From assembly GCA_020725645.1 (NCBI GenBank), contig DYEQ01000090.1, positions 1 to 35,228 of the forward strand: DNA of 35,228 nt. The letters are read 5' to 3'. This document shows positions 1 through 6,444 of the stretch, piece by piece. This DNA comes from Candidatus Fermentithermobacillaceae bacterium (GTDB taxonomy: Bacteria > Bacillota > Sulfobacillia > Fermentithermobacillales > DUSS01). The stretch's first letter is position 1; the number at the start of each line of letters is the position of its first letter. A program made the position numbers and the translations under genes. The notes beneath the pieces are model-generated. The model was not told where the DNA came from. It saw only the letters and a list, made by a program, of their open reading frames with translations, and did not search any database.

Positions 1-139
1 ACGGTGTAAAGTCCGCAAGCCCCGCCGTGGACAACACCCGCGTTATCGCCGCAGTCAACGTCGTCTTGCCGTGATCGATGTGCCCGATCGTCCCCACGTT
101 TACGTGAGGCTTCGTACGCTCGAATTTCTTCTTGGCCAT
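1..139 (-). CDS. tuf: Elongation factor Tu, N-terminal part (cut by window edge)
   Basis: EF-Tu is the GTPase that carries aminoacyl-tRNA to the ribosome. Only the first 46 codons are in the window. The translation starts [20 protein letters not shown] and contains the P-loop GHIDHGKTT, diagnostic for EF-Tu. The ATG is preceded by a strong AGGAGG at normal spacing. It is the last gene of a minus-strand unit that begins with three tRNA genes. The rest of the gene lies beyond the left edge. Confidence 0.97.
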   Translation of the reverse strand, partial: MAKKKFERTKPHVNVGTIGHIDHGKTTLTAAITRVLSTAGLADFTP

Positions 140-192
140 GAATATCCTCCTTTACCGTCTTCTGATATTATGGCCCTAAGGCGTCAGATATC

Positions 193-221
193 TTTGTATC
201 ATTGGACGAGAATTCCTGCAA
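193..221 (-). promoter_or_regulatory. Candidate promoter for tuf
   Basis: On the minus strand, TTGCAG (216-221) and TACAAA (193-198) are separated by 17 bases, and the -10 is preceded by TG one base upstream (extended -10). It lies between tRNA-Thr and tuf, so tuf could be transcribed both with the tRNAs and on its own. It is a consensus match only. Confidence 0.4.
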
Positions 222-236
222 TAGCGACAAGGACAA

Positions 237-257
237 GCGCTTGAAGGCGCTTTTGAA
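237..257 (-). other. Hairpin between tRNA-Thr and tuf
   Basis: AAGCGC and GCGCTT flank a six-base loop just downstream of the tRNA-Thr 3' end on the transcribed strand. There is no U tract, so it may act in tRNA 3' processing or as a weak attenuator rather than a terminator. Confidence 0.3.
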
Positions 258-266
258 CCAAAAAAG

Positions 267-342
<76 letters not shown>

Positions 343-372
343 GCCACTGAATCATGAGGTTATATTCGAATT

Positions 373-449
<77 letters not shown>

Positions 450-457
450 ACCATCGA

Positions 458-543
458 TGGTGGAGAGGGCTGGATTCGAACCAGCGAAGGCGTCGGCCAA
501 CAGATTTACAGTCTGCCCCCTTTGGCCACTTGGGTACCTCTCC
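458..543 (-). tRNA. tRNA-Tyr (anticodon GUA)
   Basis: Class II tRNA of 86 bases with a long variable arm, acceptor GGAGAGG/CCTCTCC, anticodon GUA in loop CTGTAAA, and encoded CCA. It is the first gene of the tRNA-tuf unit, just downstream of a good promoter. Confidence 0.96.
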
Positions 544-554
544 ACGCAGAGAGT

Positions 555-583
555 ATATTACTACGCTTGGGATAACTGCGCAA
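555..583 (-). promoter_or_regulatory. Candidate promoter of the tRNA-Tyr/fMet/Thr-tuf unit
   Basis: TTGCGC (578-583) and TAATAT (555-560) on the minus strand are 17 bases apart. The -10 lies 11 bases upstream of the tRNA-Tyr 5' end, as expected for a stable-RNA promoter with a short leader. Confidence 0.6.
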
Positions 584-731
584 GTACCTGCGCCCGGTTA
601 AGTGGCAAAAGCGGAACGAGCGACCGTCCGACGGCGCGCTCGACCCGGTTGGTTGCATCCGCTGCTCGCGGGAATTCGGCGATGGGTGTACAATGTTTCT
701 CAGGCTACGAGCCCGGGTTGGAGGGTGTACT

Positions 732-1778
732 ATGAAAGCAGCTATCATCGGACAACCTCAGTCCGGCAAGAGCACCATTTTCCGGGTCCTCACCGGTTCC
801 GAACGTCCCGCGGGTCATAGAGATCGGACCGAGGTTGGAGTCGCCGAAATCCCGGATTGGCGAGTTCAGTATCTCAGCAACCTCTGCAAGCCCGACAAGA
901 CGACTTTCGCCCGCATGGACGTGGTCGTCCTCGATGAGGGGGACGAACAATCGTTTCTCAAAGGCGTGCGGTCATCTGACGTGCTCATCGAGGTGATTCC
1001 GGCGTTCCTCATCGCCGGTTTTGGGGGGGGAGGAGCGGCGGACGATGTGACGTCTCACTTTGAGCACGTTAACCTGACTTTTCTCGTCAGAGACCTGCAG
1101 ACGGTGGAGAACAGGCTCGAGCGCGTGAGACTGAACAAAGCTACACCCATAAACCACATGGAACCCGGATTCCTAGAGCGATGTAAGGAAGCTCTGGAAA
1201 ACGAGATTCCGCTGCGGAACGTGAAATTCGACCCGCTGTACGATATATTGCTAAAGAACTTCGACTTCCTGACGCTGAAGCCGTTTATTTTCGCCGTAAA
1301 CGTGGCGGAAGACTCGCTCAGCAGTCCGGATTTTCCCGGGAAGCAACAGATTGAAGATACTGCACGAAACGCACAAAGTCCGGTGGCCATATTCTCAGGA
1401 CCGGTGGAAGAAGAGATCTCCCGCCTTCCGGAGGAAGACCGCCGGGAGTTCCTCAAAGCGTACGGTCTCGACGAACCCGGGGCGTGGCGGCTTGCTAGAA
1501 TCACCCGGGCACACCTCAACCTGATATCCTTCTTCACGATCGGGTCGAACGAGGTCAAAGCGTGGACGATACCTCAGGGGACGACCGCCTTAAAGGCGGC
1601 GGGAAAGATCCATAGCGACATGGAAAAGGGATTTATCCGTGCTGAAGTTATGGCCTTCGACGACCTGTATCGCTTGGGGTCGGTGAAAGCTGTTAAAGAA
1701 AACGGTCTATACCGGTCTGAAGGCAGGGATTACGTCGTGAAAGACGGCGATATACTCTTGATCAGGTTCAACGTTTAG
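732..1778 (+). CDS. YchF-like (Obg-superfamily) P-loop NTPase with TGS domain
   Basis: A 348-residue member of the YchF/OLA1 family of translation-factor-class NTPases, which in characterised members bind ribosomes and often prefer ATP. The P-loop reads GQPQSGKST (residues 7-15), differing from the usual GxPNVGKST. The base-recognition position reads NVAE, as in YchF proteins rather than the NKxD of true GTPases. A coiled-coil-like middle (about 120-180) is followed by a C-terminal TGS domain whose segments FIRAEVMAFDDL and YVVKDGDILLIRFNV are typical. The start is the ATG at 732, six bases after GGAGGG; an upstream in-frame ATG has no ribosome binding site. A TACAAT at 689-694 may be its -10 box. 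The divergent P-loop suggests a second, specialised YchF paralogue. Confidence 0.85.
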   Translation: MKAAIIGQPQSGKSTIFRVLTGSERPAGHRDRTEVGVAEIPDWRVQYLSNLCKPDKTTFARMDVVVLDEGDEQSFLKGVRSSDVLIEVIPAFLIAGFGGGGAADDVTSHFEHVNLTFLVRDLQTVENRLERVRLNKATPINHMEPGFLERCKEALENEIPLRNVKFDPLYDILLKNFDFLTLKPFIFAVNVAEDSLSSPDFPGKQQIEDTARNAQSPVAIFSGPVEEEISRLPEEDRREFLKAYGLDEPGAWRLARITRAHLNLISFFTIGSNEVKAWTIPQGTTALKAAGKIHSDMEKGFIRAEVMAFDDLYRLGSVKAVKENGLYRSEGRDYVVKDGDILLIRFNV

Positions 1779-1801
1779 GCCGCTACGACTTATACTCTTT
1801 C

Positions 1802-1810
1802 TGGTATAAT
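1802..1810 (+). promoter_or_regulatory. Extended -10 promoter of tRNA-Thr(UGU)
   Basis: TGGTATAAT is a perfect extended -10 element (TGnTATAAT) 13 bases upstream of the tRNA. No convincing -35 box is seen, which is common for extended -10 promoters. Confidence 0.6.
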
Positions 1811-1823
1811 ACTTCCGGTGCAG

Positions 1824-1898
1824 GCCGGCGTAGCTCAACGGCAGAGCAACTGATTTGTAATCAGTAGGCTATGGGTTCGAATCCCATCGCCGGCTCCA
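1824..1898 (+). tRNA. tRNA-Thr (anticodon UGU)
   Basis: Acceptor GCCGGCG/CGCCGGC, anticodon loop TTTGTAA (UGU), T-arm GGGTTCGAATCCC and encoded CCA. It is a single-gene transcription unit between its own promoter and terminator, complementing the GGU isoacceptor on the other strand. Confidence 0.96.
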
Positions 1899-1906
1899 GC
1901 GTAAGG

Positions 1907-1936
1907 CCCCAATCAGTTTGGGGTTTCTTCGTTTTT
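1907..1936 (+). terminator. Rho-independent terminator after tRNA-Thr
   Basis: CCCCAA and TTGGGG form a stem with a five-base loop, directly followed by a T-rich stretch (TTTCTTCGTTTTT). It lies 8 bases after the tRNA end. Confidence 0.85.
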
Positions 1937-2145
1937 GACAGCCTCATAACAGCTACGAAAATCGGCAGAATCTTGTGACCGTTCTCTCACAGCTCCGGCA
2001 ACCGGGAAGGAGGACCCTCGGTTGGTCCGCGGCTCTCTGAAGCCACCCAGTACTTCCTGGCCGAGGCATCCGCCGGCCAGGAAGTGCTTGCTACACTGTT
2101 CGGTGTTAGCGGTTAGCGATTCTTAGTGCTTAGAAAACGATGCTA
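1937..2145. other. Non-coding stretch with an 11-bp perfect hairpin
   Basis: No gene with a credible start is seen. The clearest structure is ACTTCCTGGCC (2052-2062) and GGCCAGGAAGT (2075-2085), a perfect inverted repeat with a 12-base loop. It has no U tract on either side. It could be a weak terminator for the small peptide gene to its right, or the trace of an older regulatory RNA. Confidence 0.5.
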
Positions 2146-2259
2146 CTAGTTCTGGCGAGGACCTACGACGATGCAAGCCTCTCCAAGCTGGTCAACAATT
2201 CCGACCTTGATGCACGCGCATGGGGTTACTGAGCCCCCTTCTGCTATAATGCCATTCAT
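2146..2259 (-). CDS. Orphan 37-residue Cys-containing peptide
   Basis: The frame starts with ATG exactly 5 bases after GGAGGTGA in the sequence GGGAGGGAGGTGATAAC (2260-2276), one of the strongest ribosome binding sites in the window. It ends with two stop codons in tandem. The product starts MNGIIAEGG and ends VVGPRQN, with cysteines at residues 14, 16 and 28 (a CAC pair plus one distant Cys) and two short hydrophobic runs. I do not recognise a family. It lies 69 bases downstream of an ABC-2 permease remnant on the same strand, a setting often seen for exported or modified peptides, but no modifying enzyme is visible. The translation signal is seen directly; any role is inference. Confidence 0.5.
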   Translation of the reverse strand: MNGIIAEGGSVTPCACIKVGIVDQLGEACIVVGPRQN

Positions 2260-2343
2260 GTTATCACCTCCCTCCCAGTTAAGTAGTTGCCCAGAGTACT
2301 TTGGATTGTGTTATCACCTCCTTCCCGGTCAGTAGCTGGCCAG
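2259..2343 (-). repeat. Imperfect tandem duplication of a gene-end plus ribosome-binding-site segment
   Basis: Two copies of a segment of about 36 bases (2259-2294 and 2309-2343), about 30 positions identical, each containing GGAGGTGATAACA. The right-hand copy includes the last codons and stop of the permease. The left-hand copy ends at the ATG of the 37-residue peptide. In the right-hand copy the matching position reads ACA instead of ATG, so no peptide follows it. This suggests a duplicated cassette of which one peptide start was lost. Confidence 0.7.
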
Positions 2344-2982
2344 CGTCCCTTCCCTCAGGCTCCGGCGTTCGAATCTGCGGAAGACCAGTATACCGAGGCA
2401 CAGTAGCGCAGCTGAGCAGCCCACGAATAACCACAGCGGGATGCTGGTCGTGCAGGCCGATTCCGGAAGGAGTGCGCGCCGAGTCCGTATGAGCCCTTGA
2501 GTAAATGGAAAGAACCGCGCAAACCAGGAGAGTCCTTCGGCACTTTCGTACCCCATCGGCATAATACCCAGGGCGAATAGCAGAACGAAGAGGAGATTCT
2601 TCACCAGACCCAGTTGTTTGTAGCGAATCGTAAGTCCGCCGAGAATATAGCCCAGCCCGAGCATGCCCAACGCGGCGATTACTGAGTTCAGAATGATTGG
2701 ACCGAAGCTCCACATGACGTGCAGCCCAAAGGCCAGCGACAGAAGAATGACGGCGACCAGGGTCTCTACTAAACAACCAACATAACTCGGGAGAAACTGA
2801 GCCACTATCACTCCGGTAAGACCCAGTGGACTGAGGGCGCTGATGCTCGGTATGGAAACGAGTATGATTCCTCCCATGATGATCAAGTTGGAAACGAAGG
2901 TGGTTATGGTGCTGAAGAAGTATCGCCTCTTGAACGCGAAGTACAGGCGAAATTCCTCGCTCAGCGACGATGTGAAGGACAA
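2329..2982 (-). pseudogene. ABC-2 type transporter permease, 5' end lost
   Basis: From about the first dozen residues the product looks like an ABC-2 (DrrB/NatB-like) permease: a basic amphipathic stretch (FRLYFAFKRRYFFSTITTF) followed by about six hydrophobic segments up to the C-terminal charged tail RRFERRSLREGTLASY. Upstream of the EEFRLYF segment the reading frame is antisense to the XRE-regulator remnant, so the natural start and promoter are gone. A TTG at 2980-2982 is in frame and could still permit translation. No ATP-binding partner gene is in the window, so the transporter is probably dead or borrows an ATPase. The C-terminal end carries one copy of the duplicated segment. Confidence 0.65.
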
Positions 2983-3349
2983 GATCGCTGCATTCCTAGG
3001 AGTATCAGTGTCTCGCCTGTTGTATTCGGAAGAACCCGTGCTACCGGAGGTTGAAGCCCCTGGTCCTCTCATACACAACCCGGAACGGCAGGAGCTTCGG
3101 CAGGTTTTGGATACTTTTCTTGCGGCGACACACATGGAGGAGCTGCGCCGTCCGTTTTACGTAGCTCTTGGGACGCTAAACGATACGGAGGCCCGTTCGG
3201 TCAAGCGTTTCCTCATGCAAGTTCTGCGGGACAAGACTGCGGGCGAAAGCGAGGCTGTCCACAGAAGAACTTGCCAGGCAGGACTATCGACCGTTTCCGG
3301 AACTGGAGCCTTACCGGAGGAGAGCAATGCTGTCTCTTTTGAGCGCTGA
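2954..3349 (+). pseudogene. XRE-family regulator, N-terminal HTH missing
   Basis: The frame contains the last helices of an XRE/Cro-type HTH domain (SLSDDVKDKIAAFLGVSVSRLL, split here as SLSDDVKDK and IAAFLGVSVSRLL), then a linker and a helical tail of about 100 residues. The first 40 or so residues, including the recognition helix, are absent: to the left the frame runs antisense into the permease. The two genes were once divergent, and a deletion has removed the intergenic region and both 5' ends, with the join at about 2953-2962. Unlikely to bind DNA as it stands. Confidence 0.6.
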
Positions 3350-3361
3350 CCCTCCGGAGGA

Positions 3362-3625
3362 CTACCACCAGTGCAGGTAGATCTCTCCAAAAACCGTCGC
3401 CATCGTCCTTTCTCTAAACCCGATGAGCCTGAGAGTGGACCCTCTTTCCTGCATCAACTTCGCGTCTAAACTCTGGAAGACTATATCCAGAGTCTCCCGG
3501 CCAATTTCCCCTAACCAGTGTTGAACCCGTCTTTCAAAGGACTCAAAATCCGAACACTCCCTCAAAGATTGCTGGATCCTCTGGTAGAAAAGAAGGATCA
3601 TGGCGACCAGGCGTTGAACTACCAT
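3362..3625 (-). mobile_element. ISLre2-type (UPF0236) transposase N-terminal fragment
   Basis: The 87-residue frame matches the start of ISLre2-family transposases: a helical N-terminus with FESFERRVQHWLGEIGRETL, a second helix LDAKLMQERGS, then RTMATVFGEIYLH, the characteristic start of the domain that in full-length proteins continues for about 350 more residues. Here it stops after HWW. The catalytic region is missing, so this is an insertion-sequence remnant. A 10-bp inverted repeat lies just upstream. Confidence 0.6.
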
Positions 3626-3647
3626 CTCCGATTCTACTTTTCATTGA

Positions 3648-3687
3648 AGGGCTGCTGACCGTGGAAGGTTCTAGGCAGCCCTTCTTT
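3648..3687 (+). terminator. 10-bp inverted repeat with T-rich tail
   Basis: GAAGGGCTGC and GCAGCCCTTC are perfect complements separated by 19 bases; the right arm is followed by TTTGTTGTTT on the plus strand. It can be a terminator or the terminal hairpin of the neighbouring insertion-sequence remnant. Confidence 0.4.
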
Positions 3688-3775
3688 GTTGTTTCGAAAA
3701 GGGAATCTTCGATTTCAGCCGGACAGGCTCCTACCGAAAACGTACGCTGCCGCCGTACTCCTTGAAAGCGTATGC

Positions 3776-4160
3776 TCATCCACCCCATCGCGGCAGAGGC
3801 TTATCAGCTGGCCAACTGTGGATCTTGAAACGCCTTCCCAGCAGAGATACCTCAGCTTTGGGAGGCGTCTCGTAGAAGTTCTTGCGCAACTCGATAGTAT
3901 TCAGGTAGTCGAACCCTTGACTCACGAAAAAGTCCAAAGCCTCAAGATTGGCCGGCACAACATGAAGACGCAGCGACCGAGCCCCTCCAGACTTCGCCCA
4001 CTCCTCGACCCACGCGAGAATCTGCCCCCCGATGCCGGCACCTCGTTCCTCATTCTACAACAAGGTTCTCGACCCAGTAGTAGATTTCGTGATCTGCGAG
4101 TCCCTCGCGGTCTGCCGAAATGAAGGTCTCTGAGGCAGCTCTGATGAGTCCTCTTTAAAA
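3776..4160 (-). pseudogene. GNAT acetyltransferase remnant, frameshifted
   Basis: Two adjacent minus-strand frames together give a GNAT fold. The upstream frame reads ...AASETFISADREGL then EIYYWVENLVVE. After an extra base near 4052 the next frame continues EERGAGIGGQILAWVEEW and LRLHVVPANLEALDFFVSQGF, covering the acetyl-CoA motif (GAGIGGQ) and the C-terminal strand. Upstream of about 4160 a stop codon follows, so about 50 N-terminal residues are missing. The single-base shift and the truncation make it a pseudogene. Confidence 0.65.
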
Positions 4161-4241
4161 GGAACGTTCCTTGGCCATAGAGAAAGAAATCGTTTCGGCG
4201 CAGTTTCGCGCGAGTTAATACCGGCGTCCAATCAAGGTCAA

Positions 4242-5097
4242 AGGAGGGAGCAGCATGGACGGTAAACCCGTAACTGAGATACGGGAGGTTCCTCCCGGCT
4301 ACATTGACTCGGTCAACATCATGTGTACAATGCCGGGTTCTGACCCTCAGGAGGTGTTACGGGAGAGCGGCCGGGTCCACCAGCACGTTGCAGCTCTGAG
4401 CGTCAGAACCTTAGGTGCTTTCCACAACGGTAGGCCGGTCGGTCGCCTGGAAATCATGCCGATCGATGCTGCTCCCCTCGCCCTTGCTGGCGACGGGCTT
4501 TGGGTTATCAGGTGTTTGTGGGTGCTGGAAGAAGCTCAAGGTCGCGGGATGGCCAAAACCCTTATGAAGCACGCCATCGATATCGCCCGGGGATCAAAAG
4601 GGATTGCCGTAGTCACCTACGAGAACTGGATGCCGGTCCCGTTCTTCGGGAAATTCGGCTTTGAGGTAGTAGAGAAAAAACGAACAGCTACGCTACTTCT
4701 CCTGAAGATGAACCCTGATGCTACCGTCTCCTTTGCCCCCTATGCCGAAGGCGCGACCTCCAAGCGAACTCCCATTAGCAACAAGGACGCTTCCGGCGCC
4801 CCCGAAGTTACAGCGGGCGAGCAATCTGCTGAAGAGAAAGTGGTCCGTGTAGAGGCAGTATTCACCGGTAGGTGTCCATGGCTCATACAGAGCTGGAGAC
4901 GCTGGCTAAAGGCAGCTCGGGAGATCTCAGATAGGGTCCTCACCTCGGAGAGAATAATCCTTACCCGAACTGATGCCTTGCGCTTCGGTGATGAGAATAT
5001 CTACATTGACGGAGTTCCCTACGACGGCTCCCCGGTCCAGGTTGATCTCTTCCGTAAGGCTGTACAGGAGCGGCTCGCGGCCAAAGGTCTTGCTTAG
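4242..5097 (+). CDS. GNAT N-acetyltransferase with C-terminal YoaP-like domain
   Basis: The coding part runs from the ATG at 4255 (280 residues), preceded by AGGAGGG at 4242-4248. Residues about 10-150 form a GNAT domain: the acetyl-CoA-binding signature is EEAQGRGMAKTLMKHAI, followed by the strand and loop TYENWMPVPFFGKFGFEVV. The linker (about 155-200) is polar and probably flexible. The C-terminal 80 residues (CPWLIQSWRRWLKAA, then ILTRTDALRFGDENIYIDG) resemble the thioredoxin-like extension seen in YoaP-type acetyltransferases, here with a CPW segment in place of a CxxC. Substrate unknown. It is the only intact gene between the pseudogenes and ogt. Confidence 0.75.
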
Positions 5098-5113
5098 CAT
5101 CGATACAAGGAGC

Positions 5114-5136
5114 TTTGGGTAGATTTATCTCCCAAA
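5114..5136. terminator. Convergent terminator-like hairpin
   Basis: TTTGGG and CCCAAA with an inner AGAT/ATCT pairing form a stem between the convergent GNAT and ogt genes. It overlaps the ogt stop codon and is flanked by short A/T stretches on both sides. Confidence 0.45.
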
Positions 5137-5661
5137 TTCATGCCGGAGCAACCACTCCTTGCGGTGAAGACCGCCGCCGTATCCGGCGAGACCACCGACA
5201 GCTACGACCCGGTGACACGGAACGATGATGGCAATGGGGTTGGCGGCGCAGGCATTGCCCACAGCCCGGAAAGCTTCCGGCGATCCAACTTGCGCTGCCA
5301 CTTGCCGGTACGTCCTGGTCTCCCCAAAAGGAATGGTCGTGAGCGCATGCCACACCCGCATGTAAAAAGGAGGACCGGAGAGCTTCAGCGGTACCGAGAA
5401 CTCCCTGAGTTTTCCTTGGAAGTACAGGTCGAGCTCACGCCGAGCTCGTTCCAATGCCTTACCGGCTGCCTTACTGGATGCTTTATTGGGTGCTTTATTG
5501 GCTGCTTTATCTGCGCGGTATGGAACCCTCACGGGCGTCTCGGGAAAAGCACCGTCTAAAAAGGAGAGCCCGGTGAGGTACTCATCTTCAAACGTGAGCA
5601 CCACCGGACCGATGGGCGTTTCCAACGGAAAGCAGCTCCGGATATTTCTCCCGCTTACCAA
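5125..5661 (-). CDS. ogt: Methylated-DNA--[protein]-cysteine S-methyltransferase
   Basis: Suicide repair protein that moves alkyl groups from O6-alkylguanine to its own cysteine. Active site PCHRVV (nucleophilic Cys), the Asn-hinge/arginine-finger region FRAVGNACAANP, and the C-terminal GGLAGYGGGLHRKEWLL are all present, so the catalytic domain looks intact. Between the N-terminal beta domain and the catalytic domain, residues 51-70 form a repeated Lys-Ala linker (units of the type xKAx) encoded by a 12-bp tandem repeat; ordinary Ogt proteins lack it. The start is a TTG, ten bases after GGAGG, which is slightly far; an alternative start further in is possible. Confidence 0.9.
   Translation of the reverse strand: MVSGRNIRSCFPLETPIGPVVLTFEDEYLTGLSFLDGAFPETPVRVPYRADKAANKAPNKASSKAAGKALERARRELDLYFQGKLREFSVPLKLSGPPFYMRVWHALTTIPFGETRTYRQVAAQVGSPEAFRAVGNACAANPIAIIVPCHRVVAVGGLAGYGGGLHRKEWLLRHEFGR
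5453..5512 (-). repeat. 12-bp tandem repeat inside ogt (5 units)
   Basis: Five adjoining 12-base units, read on the plus strand as AATGCCTTACCG, GCTGCCTTACTG, GATGCTTTATTG, GGTGCTTTATTG and GCTGCTTTATCT. Each encodes a four-residue Lys-Ala-containing unit. The period is a multiple of three, so changes in copy number keep the frame. Confidence 0.9.
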
Positions 5662-5697
5662 GGGAAATTAGCCTCCAAGACCTGCTGCCTTACAACA

Positions 5698-6366
5698 CTA
5701 GCGAGACATAAAATCCGATTGCCTTGAATTCCGCGGATACACGAATTTCTCGAGCTTCCGTTTGACGCGCTGGAGGGCATTATCGATGGACTTGACGTGC
5801 CGGTTGAGATCTGCCGCGATTTCCATGTAGGATTTTCCGTCGAGGTAGTACGCGAGTACCTGTCGTTCGAGATCGCTTAAGAGCTCCGTCATTCTGGATT
5901 CGATGTAGCTGGCTTCTTCGCCGTTAATCACGATTTCCTCGGGATCGGTGACATCCGCACCGGGCATCACGTCGATGAGCGTACGGTCGGAATCCTCGTC
6001 GTAAATCGGCCTGTTTAACGAGATGTATGAGTTCAGGGGAATGTGCTTCTGTCTGGTAGCTGTCTTGATGGCGGTGATGATCTGTCTCTGGATGCATAGT
6101 TCGGCAAAAGCTTTGAACGAAGCAAGCTTGTCACCGCGAAAGTCTCTTATCGCCTTATAAAGCCCTATCATTCCTTCCTGGATGATGTCTTCGCGGTCGG
6201 CGCCTATGAGGAAATACGATCGCGCCTTCGCCCTTACGAAACTCTTGTACTTGTTGATCAAATACTCTTGTGCCAAAACCGAGCCCGCTCGTGCCAGATC
6301 CACTACTTCCTCATCCGGCTTGTTTGAAAAGCCGAGGTAAGGGTCAGCTTCAGGGCCTATTGCCAA
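5698..6366 (-). CDS. sigH: RNA polymerase sigma-H (early sporulation) factor
   Basis: Alternative sigma-70-family factor; in Bacillus and Clostridia SigH drives entry into sporulation. Region 2 is nearly identical to known SigH (FVRAKARSYFLIGADREDI, then QEGMIGLYKAIRDF), and region 4 has YLDGKSYMEIAADLNRHV followed by KSIDNALQRVKRKLEK. The start is the TTG at 6366, seven bases after GGGAGGGG (6374-6381), giving 222 residues, close to the usual 218. Starts at 6420 (ATG) and 6444 (TTG next to the rlmB stop) are in frame but lack a good ribosome binding site or make the protein too long. It follows rlmB, probably in one operon. Confidence 0.95.
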   Translation of the reverse strand: MAIGPEADPYLGFSNKPDEEVVDLARAGSVLAQEYLINKYKSFVRAKARSYFLIGADREDIIQEGMIGLYKAIRDFRGDKLASFKAFAELCIQRQIITAIKTATRQKHIPLNSYISLNRPIYDEDSDRTLIDVMPGADVTDPEEIVINGEEASYIESRMTELLSDLERQVLAYYLDGKSYMEIAADLNRHVKSIDNALQRVKRKLEKFVYPRNSRQSDFMSR

Positions 6367-6444
6367 CAGGCATCCCCTCCCGTGCCCTCCGGTATGGCCT
6401 GTCCCCGCAAACAACCTCATTATAACCGCTTGTCCTGGTTTCAA

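Noticed and set aside
1993-2010. CCGGCAACCGG resembling part of a SAM-I riboswitch
   Set aside because: Only a short match; the K-turn and the remaining helices are absent and no methionine gene follows.
2011-2090. T-box-like core (GGTTGGTCCGCGG) followed by a hairpin on the plus strand
   Set aside because: The T-box bulge sequence is only partly matched, there is no Stem I, no U tract, and no amino-acid or synthetase gene downstream on this strand.
2021-2125. Short plus-strand frame starting TTG after GGAGG
   Set aside because: The product has low protein-like character, and the frame is formed largely by the two arms of the hairpin.
2279-2320. Twelve-codon frame starting with GTG inside the right-hand duplicated SD
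   Set aside because: The start codon would be part of the SD itself, so it cannot serve as an initiation site.
2259-2330. TTATCACCTCC on the plus strand resembling the 16S rRNA 3' end
   Set aside because: It is simply the complement of strong ribosome binding sites; the flanking sequence does not match 16S rRNA.
3686-4123. 145-codon plus-strand frame
   Set aside because: Antisense to the GNAT remnant; no ribosome binding site or known features.
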